A stretch of 64,000 nucleotides of DNA from an uncultured Flavobacteriaceae bacterium. Lineage in GTDB: Bacteria > Bacteroidota > Bacteroidia > Flavobacteriales > Flavobacteriaceae. The number at the start of each line of letters is the position of its first letter. Positions within the stretch are counted from its first letter, which is position 1. Where the stretch lies: the NCBI GenBank assembly GCA_943789305.1, contig CALSTP010000001.1, positions 1,319,178-1,383,177 on the forward strand. The letters are read 5' to 3'. Below the pieces are notes generated by a model, which worked only from the letters and a program-made list of their open reading frames with translations, ran no database searches and was not told where the DNA came from. The position numbers were made by a program, and so were the translations under genes. This document shows positions 60,529 to 64,000 of this stretch, piece by piece.

Positions 60529-61722
60529 TTACTTAATAGCTTCTTGTACCTTATCAGCTGCTTCTTGGAAGGCAGTTGCTGAAAGAACATCAAGCCCAGA
60601 GCTATCGATTAGTTCTTTTGCGATATCTGCATTAGTACCTTGAAGACGAACAATAATCGGGACATTAATAGCATCACCCAGATTCTTGTAGGCATCGACA
60701 ATACCTTGAGCTACTCGATCGCATCGAACAATACCTCCAAAAATATTAACCAAAATAGCCTTTACGTTCGGATCTTTTAAAATTAGACGAAACGCAGTTT
60801 CAACTCGAGAAGCATCTGCAGTCCCTCCAACATCAAGAAAGTTTGCGGGATCTCCACCAGCTTGTTTAATCAAATCCATAGTTGCCATAGCTAAACCTGC
60901 TCCATTAACCATACAACCGACGTTTCCATCTAAGTCAACATAATTTAATCCTACTTCTCCAGCTTCAACCTCAATCGGGTTTTCTTCTCTGATATCTCGT
61001 AGTGCTGTGTAATCTTTGTGACGAAATAATGCATTATCGTCTATAGAAACTTTAGCATCAACGGCTAAAATTTTATCATCTGAAGTTTTTAAAACTGGAT
61101 TTATTTCAAATAAAGAAGAATCTGATTTAACATATGCTGTATATAAAGCTGAAATAAATTTGGTCATTTCTTTAAAAGATTGACCACTTAACCCTAGATT
61201 AAATGCAATTTTACGAGCTTGAAATGGGATCATTCCAGTGGCCGGATCAATTTCTTCTGTAAAAATCAAATGTGGAGTTTCTTCAGCTACAGTTTCAATA
61301 TCCATTCCCCCCTCTGTTGAATACATAATCATGTTTTTCCCAGTTGCACGATTTAATAATACTGAAACATAAAATTCACTGGTTTCGCTTGCACCGGGAT
61401 AATAAACATCCTCAGCTATTAAAACTTGATGAACAGGTTTCCCTTCTGGAGGTGTTTGAGGAGTAATTAATTGCATTCCTATAATTTGATTGGCTATTGA
61501 AGAAACTTCTTCTAGATTTTTTGCAATTTTTACACCACCTCCTTTACCACGACCACCAGCGTGAATTTGAGCTTTAATAACATGCCATCCTGAACCAGTT
61601 TCATTAGTAATTTTTTTGGCGGCGGCAACAGCTTCTTCTGGGGTTTGAGCAACAACACCTCTTTGTATCGCTACACCATAGCTCGCTAAAATCTCTTTTC
61701 CTTGGTATTCGTGTAAATTCAT
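60529..61722 (-). CDS. sucC: Succinyl-CoA synthetase beta subunit
   Basis: The 397-residue protein has the ATP-grasp start MNLHEYQGKEILASYGV, the HAGGRGKGGGVKIAKN loop, SLFEINPVLKT and GIVRCDRVAQGIV near the C-terminus. With SucD it converts succinyl-CoA, ADP (or GDP) and phosphate to succinate and ATP in the citric acid cycle. Its partner sucD is not adjacent, as usual in flavobacteria. It has a -7 box 21 nt upstream of the ATG, and it is divergent from lysA. Confidence 0.96.
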   Translation of the reverse strand: MNLHEYQGKEILASYGVAIQRGVVAQTPEEAVAAAKKITNETGSGWHVIKAQIHAGGRGKGGGVKIAKNLEEVSSIANQIIGMQLITPQTPPEGKPVHQVLIAEDVYYPGASETSEFYVSVLLNRATGKNMIMYSTEGGMDIETVAEETPHLIFTEEIDPATGMIPFQARKIAFNLGLSGQSFKEMTKFISALYTAYVKSDSSLFEINPVLKTSDDKILAVDAKVSIDDNALFRHKDYTALRDIREENPIEVEAGEVGLNYVDLDGNVGCMVNGAGLAMATMDLIKQAGGDPANFLDVGGTADASRVETAFRLILKDPNVKAILVNIFGGIVRCDRVAQGIVDAYKNLGDAINVPIIVRLQGTNADIAKELIDSSGLDVLSATAFQEAADKVQEAIK

Positions 61723-61743
61723 TATTCTGATAATTTATGAGCA

Positions 61744-61751
61744 CAAAAATA
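61744..61751 (-). promoter_or_regulatory. -7 box of sucC
   Basis: The minus strand reads TATTTTTG, an exact -7 match, 21 nt before the sucC ATG. Confidence 0.5.
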
Positions 61752-61867
61752 GAGAAGTTAAATCAAATAAATTGAATCCAGTTAAAAAGTATTTTGTTGT
61801 ATATATAACATTATTTTATATTTTTAATCAATTTTTCTAAAGCATACAAAATAATGGAAATAGTTCT

Positions 61868-61875
61868 TACTTTTG
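61868..61875 (+). promoter_or_regulatory. -7 box of lysA overlapping an upstream TTG
   Basis: TACTTTTG is an exact -7 match. It covers the in-frame TTG at 61873, which therefore cannot be the start. The next in-frame ATGs are at 61882 and 61891. Confidence 0.55.
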
Positions 61876-61890
61876 ACGAAAATGTACCGC

Positions 61891-63129
61891 ATGAACCAAG
61901 CAGATTTACAATCGATAGCAAATGAATTTGGAGGACCACTATATGTTTACGATGCTGAGAAAATAGAGTTTCAATACAGGCGTCTTAGCAATGCTTTCAG
62001 TGGAGTAAAAAACCTAAGGCTGAACTATGCCACAAAAGCACTTTCTAATATCTCGATTTTGAGTTATATTCAAAAGTTGGGAGCTGGATTGGACACAGTC
62101 TCCATTCAAGAAGTACGTCTAGGGCTTCAGGCGGGTTTTAAGCCGAGTTCAATTATCTACACTCCAAATGGTGTTTCTTTAGCTGAAATTGAAGAAGTAG
62201 CTGATTATGGAGTTCAAATAAATATTGACAACTTATCAATACTTGAGCAGTTTGGAAGTAAATACCCAAATACACCTGTTTGTATAAGAATCAATCCCCA
62301 TGTAATGGCAGGAGGAAACAGCAACATATCAGTGGGACACATAGATTCTAAATTTGGAATTTCTATTCATCAAATTCCGCATTTACTTAGGATAACCGAA
62401 AACACTAAAATGAACATAAACGGGATTCACATGCATACTGGAAGTGACATTTTAGATATTGATGTATTTCTTCACGCTTCTGAAATTTTATTTGAAACCG
62501 CAAAAAATTTCAAAAATCTAAGTTTTATTGATTTTGGATCTGGATTTAAAGTTCCTTACAAAAAAGAAGACATAGAAACCAATATTGAAGAACTAGGGGA
62601 AAGATTAACTGGGAAATTTAATCAATTTTGTGCAGATTATGGGAAAGAACTAACTTTAGCATTTGAGCCTGGAAAATTTCTTGTAAGCGAAGCTGGGTAT
62701 TTTATTTCAAAAGTAAATGTGATAAAGCAAACTACTTCAACAGTTTTTGCCCAAATCGACAGTGGTTTTAATCATCTAATACGTCCAATGTTTTATGGAT
62801 CCCATCATGAAATAGAGAACATTTCAAACCCTAAAGGGAGAGAACGTTTTTATTCTGTTGTGGGCTATATTTGTGAAACGGACACCTTTGGAAGTAACCG
62901 TAAGATTTCTGAAATTAACGAAGGAGATTTCTTAGTATTCAAAAATGCGGGAGCTTATTGTCAAACCATGGCTAGTAACTATAATTCAAGGTACCGCCCA
63001 GCGGAAGTTTTATGGATCAACAATGAAGCCCATTTGATCCGAAAAGAGGAAACATTTCAGGATATTCTTCACAATCAAGTTCTTTTAAATTTTGATAAAG
63101 TAAACGAGAGAAAAACGGTAAGTACTTAA
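61891..63129 (+). CDS. lysA: Diaminopimelate decarboxylase
   Basis: The product is 412 residues from the ATG at 61891, which fits the family start ([22 protein letters not shown]). The ATG at 61882 would sit 6 nt after the -7 box and is also possible. The PLP lysine is Lys49 in [19 protein letters not shown] and [13 protein letters not shown] are the glycine-rich and substrate regions, and [16 protein letters not shown] near the C-terminus carries the conserved Cys. It makes lysine from meso-diaminopimelate, the last step of the pathway served by dapB and dapD. It overlaps the convergent mnmA by 4 bp. Confidence 0.95.
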   Translation: MNQADLQSIANEFGGPLYVYDAEKIEFQYRRLSNAFSGVKNLRLNYATKALSNISILSYIQKLGAGLDTVSIQEVRLGLQAGFKPSSIIYTPNGVSLAEIEEVADYGVQINIDNLSILEQFGSKYPNTPVCIRINPHVMAGGNSNISVGHIDSKFGISIHQIPHLLRITENTKMNINGIHMHTGSDILDIDVFLHASEILFETAKNFKNLSFIDFGSGFKVPYKKEDIETNIEELGERLTGKFNQFCADYGKELTLAFEPGKFLVSEAGYFISKVNVIKQTTSTVFAQIDSGFNHLIRPMFYGSHHEIENISNPKGRERFYSVVGYICETDTFGSNRKISEINEGDFLVFKNAGAYCQTMASNYNSRYRPAEVLWINNEAHLIRKEETFQDILHNQVLLNFDKVNERKTVST

Positions 63130-64000
63130 GAAATAACTCCGGATCCCAAGAGCTCATCATCAACATACCAAGCCACAAATTGCCCTTCACTAATAGCAGT
63201 TTGAGGCTTATCAAAAAGAACATAAAGTCCGGTTGCTTCATTGTATAGAGTTGCTGGTTCTAGGGGTTGACGATAACGAATCCGTGCATCAACCTTTAGC
63301 GTATCTCCAATGGCTAATTGAAGGTCTTCTCTGACCCAATGAATCTCATCTTGTGCAACAATCAAACCTCGGCGAAGTAGACCAGGATGATGTTTTCCTT
63401 GCCCAGTATAAATAATATTCTCTTCTACATCTGTATCGATAACAAATAAGGGTTCTGGGGTTCCTCCTACTCCTAATCCTTTTCTCTGCCCTTTGGTAAA
63501 AAAATGAGCGCCTTGATGCTGACCTACTACATTACCGTCGGTTGGGCTATAATTCTTTTTTGTAGTGTGAAAGATTAGTCGTTCTTTTTGAGAAGAAAAA
63601 TTGATTTCTTGGTTTTGATATTCCTGGTAACTTTCATCTATCTCGATAATCTCTCCAGATTTAGCTTGAAGTTTTTGCTGTAAAAAATCAGGTAAACTAA
63701 CTTTACCTATAAAACAGAGACCTTGAGAGTCTTTTTTGTTGGCTGTAACAAGATCTTGATCAGAAGCAATTAGTCTAACTTCTGATTTTTGTAACTCACC
63801 TAAAGGGAATAAAGTCTTTGAAAGTTGTTCTTGAGTTAATTGACATAAAAAATAGGATTGATCTTTATTCGAATCGCAACCGCTCAGTAAACGATAAAAA
63901 GACTTGCCCTCAGAATCGACCTTAACATCTCTTCGACAATAATGACCCGTGGCTACAAAATCAGCACCTAAAGAAAAAGCAATATCCATAAAAAGTGTAA
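63126..64000 (-). CDS. mnmA: tRNA 2-thiouridylase MnmA (C-terminal part)
   Basis: The gene runs off the right edge, so only the last 290 or so residues are present; the N-terminal P-loop and first catalytic Cys are outside. What is visible: [27 protein letters not shown], the segment [10 protein letters not shown] with the second catalytic Cys, and [21 protein letters not shown] with the barrel end. It thiolates U34 in tRNAs for Glu, Gln and Lys, using sulfur relayed to the enzyme. It is convergent with lysA, overlapping by 4 bp. Confidence 0.94.
   Translation of the reverse strand, partial: TLFMDIAFSLGADFVATGHYCRRDVKVDSEGKSFYRLLSGCDSNKDQSYFLCQLTQEQLSKTLFPLGELQKSEVRLIASDQDLVTANKKDSQGLCFIGKVSLPDFLQQKLQAKSGEIIEIDESYQEYQNQEINFSSQKERLIFHTTKKNYSPTDGNVVGQHQGAHFFTKGQRKGLGVGGTPEPLFVIDTDVEENIIYTGQGKHHPGLLRRGLIVAQDEIHWVREDLQLAIGDTLKVDARIRYRQPLEPATLYNEATGLYVLFDKPQTAISEGQFVAWYVDDELLGSGVIS

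Noticed and set aside
1-64000. CRISPR arrays, prophage, integrases, toxin-antitoxin or known defence systems
   Set aside because: No repeat arrays, phage genes or recognisable defence families were seen on either strand; the window is mainly conserved chromosome.

Overview
This 64 kb window looks like a piece of the main chromosome of a low-GC, probably marine, member of the Flavobacteriaceae (Bacteroidota). The evidence is the A+T-rich coding style, Bacteroidota-type promoters (a TAnnTTTG -7 box, sometimes with an upstream TTG), few visible Shine-Dalgarno sequences, many short periplasmic lipoproteins, a gliding-motility lipoprotein (GldI), and families typical of the phylum (DUF5683, DUF5606, DUF3810, DUF349, PadR-PspC pairs, OstA-like proteins). 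No integrase, transposase, prophage, CRISPR array or recognisable defence system was seen. Genes are tightly packed, with many 1-23 bp overlaps, and the longest stretch without a gene is about 260 bp.

Layout. 1-4.3 kb: the start of a NUDIX hydrolase running off the left edge, a cyclophilin lipoprotein, oxyR, a small conserved-looking ORF and a padR-pspC operon. 4.3-4.6 kb: two tRNA-Pro genes (TGG and GGG anticodons) with a clear promoter and terminator. 4.8-12 kb (+): a PQQ-type sugar dehydrogenase with its own cytochrome c, an FtsB-like protein, parA-parB, DUF5683, dapB, lepB and a WbqC protein. 12-18 kb (-): a run of mutL, two rhomboid proteases and an EEP-family phosphatase behind a small membrane protein, then lumazine synthase and a TPR membrane protein. 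18-23 kb: DUF1572, a TonB-dependent receptor, recF, a lipoprotein, a DciA-like protein and ndk. 23.5-32.5 kb (+): nrnA-like DHH phosphoesterase, gldI, a cyclophilin-FKBP fusion, DUF3810, two exported amidohydrolase-family proteins and a SpoU-type RNA methyltransferase. 32.5-45.5 kb (+): relA/spoT, a Fur-family regulator, purA, an OstA-like protein, a class III aminotransferase, a TPR protein, two tandem DUF368 (PopT-type) membrane proteins, aroE and a DUF349 protein. 45.5-48.3 kb (-): a chimeric remnant of a HlyD/ABC exporter, then mazG, DUF5606, def and ruvX. 48.4-59.9 kb: dapD, a TsaC/Sua5 protein, a CCA nucleotidyltransferase, ctaA, a pRiA4b ORF-3-like protein, an unknown protein on the minus strand, uvrB, two FAD oxidoreductases, pnuC and a small lipoprotein. 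60-64 kb: hsp20 with an unusual upstream region, sucC, lysA and the C-terminal part of mnmA running off the right edge.

How the genes work together. Most are housekeeping. Diaminopimelate/lysine and peptidoglycan supply is represented by dapB, dapD and lysA (dispersed), with the two DUF368 proteins likely recycling undecaprenyl phosphate. Genome maintenance is covered by parAB, recF, mutL, uvrB, ruvX, a DciA-like protein and mazG. Translation and RNA functions include two tRNAs, def, TsaC/Sua5, the CCA enzyme, mnmA and a SpoU methyltransferase. Stress control includes oxyR, hsp20, relA/spoT and a Fur-family protein. Envelope functions include lepB, rhomboids, GldI and other prolyl isomerases, an OstA-like protein and a TonB receptor.

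I do not see a convincing new multi-gene system. The observations most worth a second look are the in-frame HlyD::ABC deletion chimera at 45.6-46.0 kb, three dyad-symmetric elements packed into the 110 bp upstream of hsp20, promoters so close to start codons that leaderless or near-leaderless transcripts are predicted (recF, ruvX, lysA), tandem DUF368/PopT genes, an exported amidohydrolase pair in which one partner has lost the metal-binding HxH, and a 37-residue Cys-containing membrane ORF at 26.2 kb.
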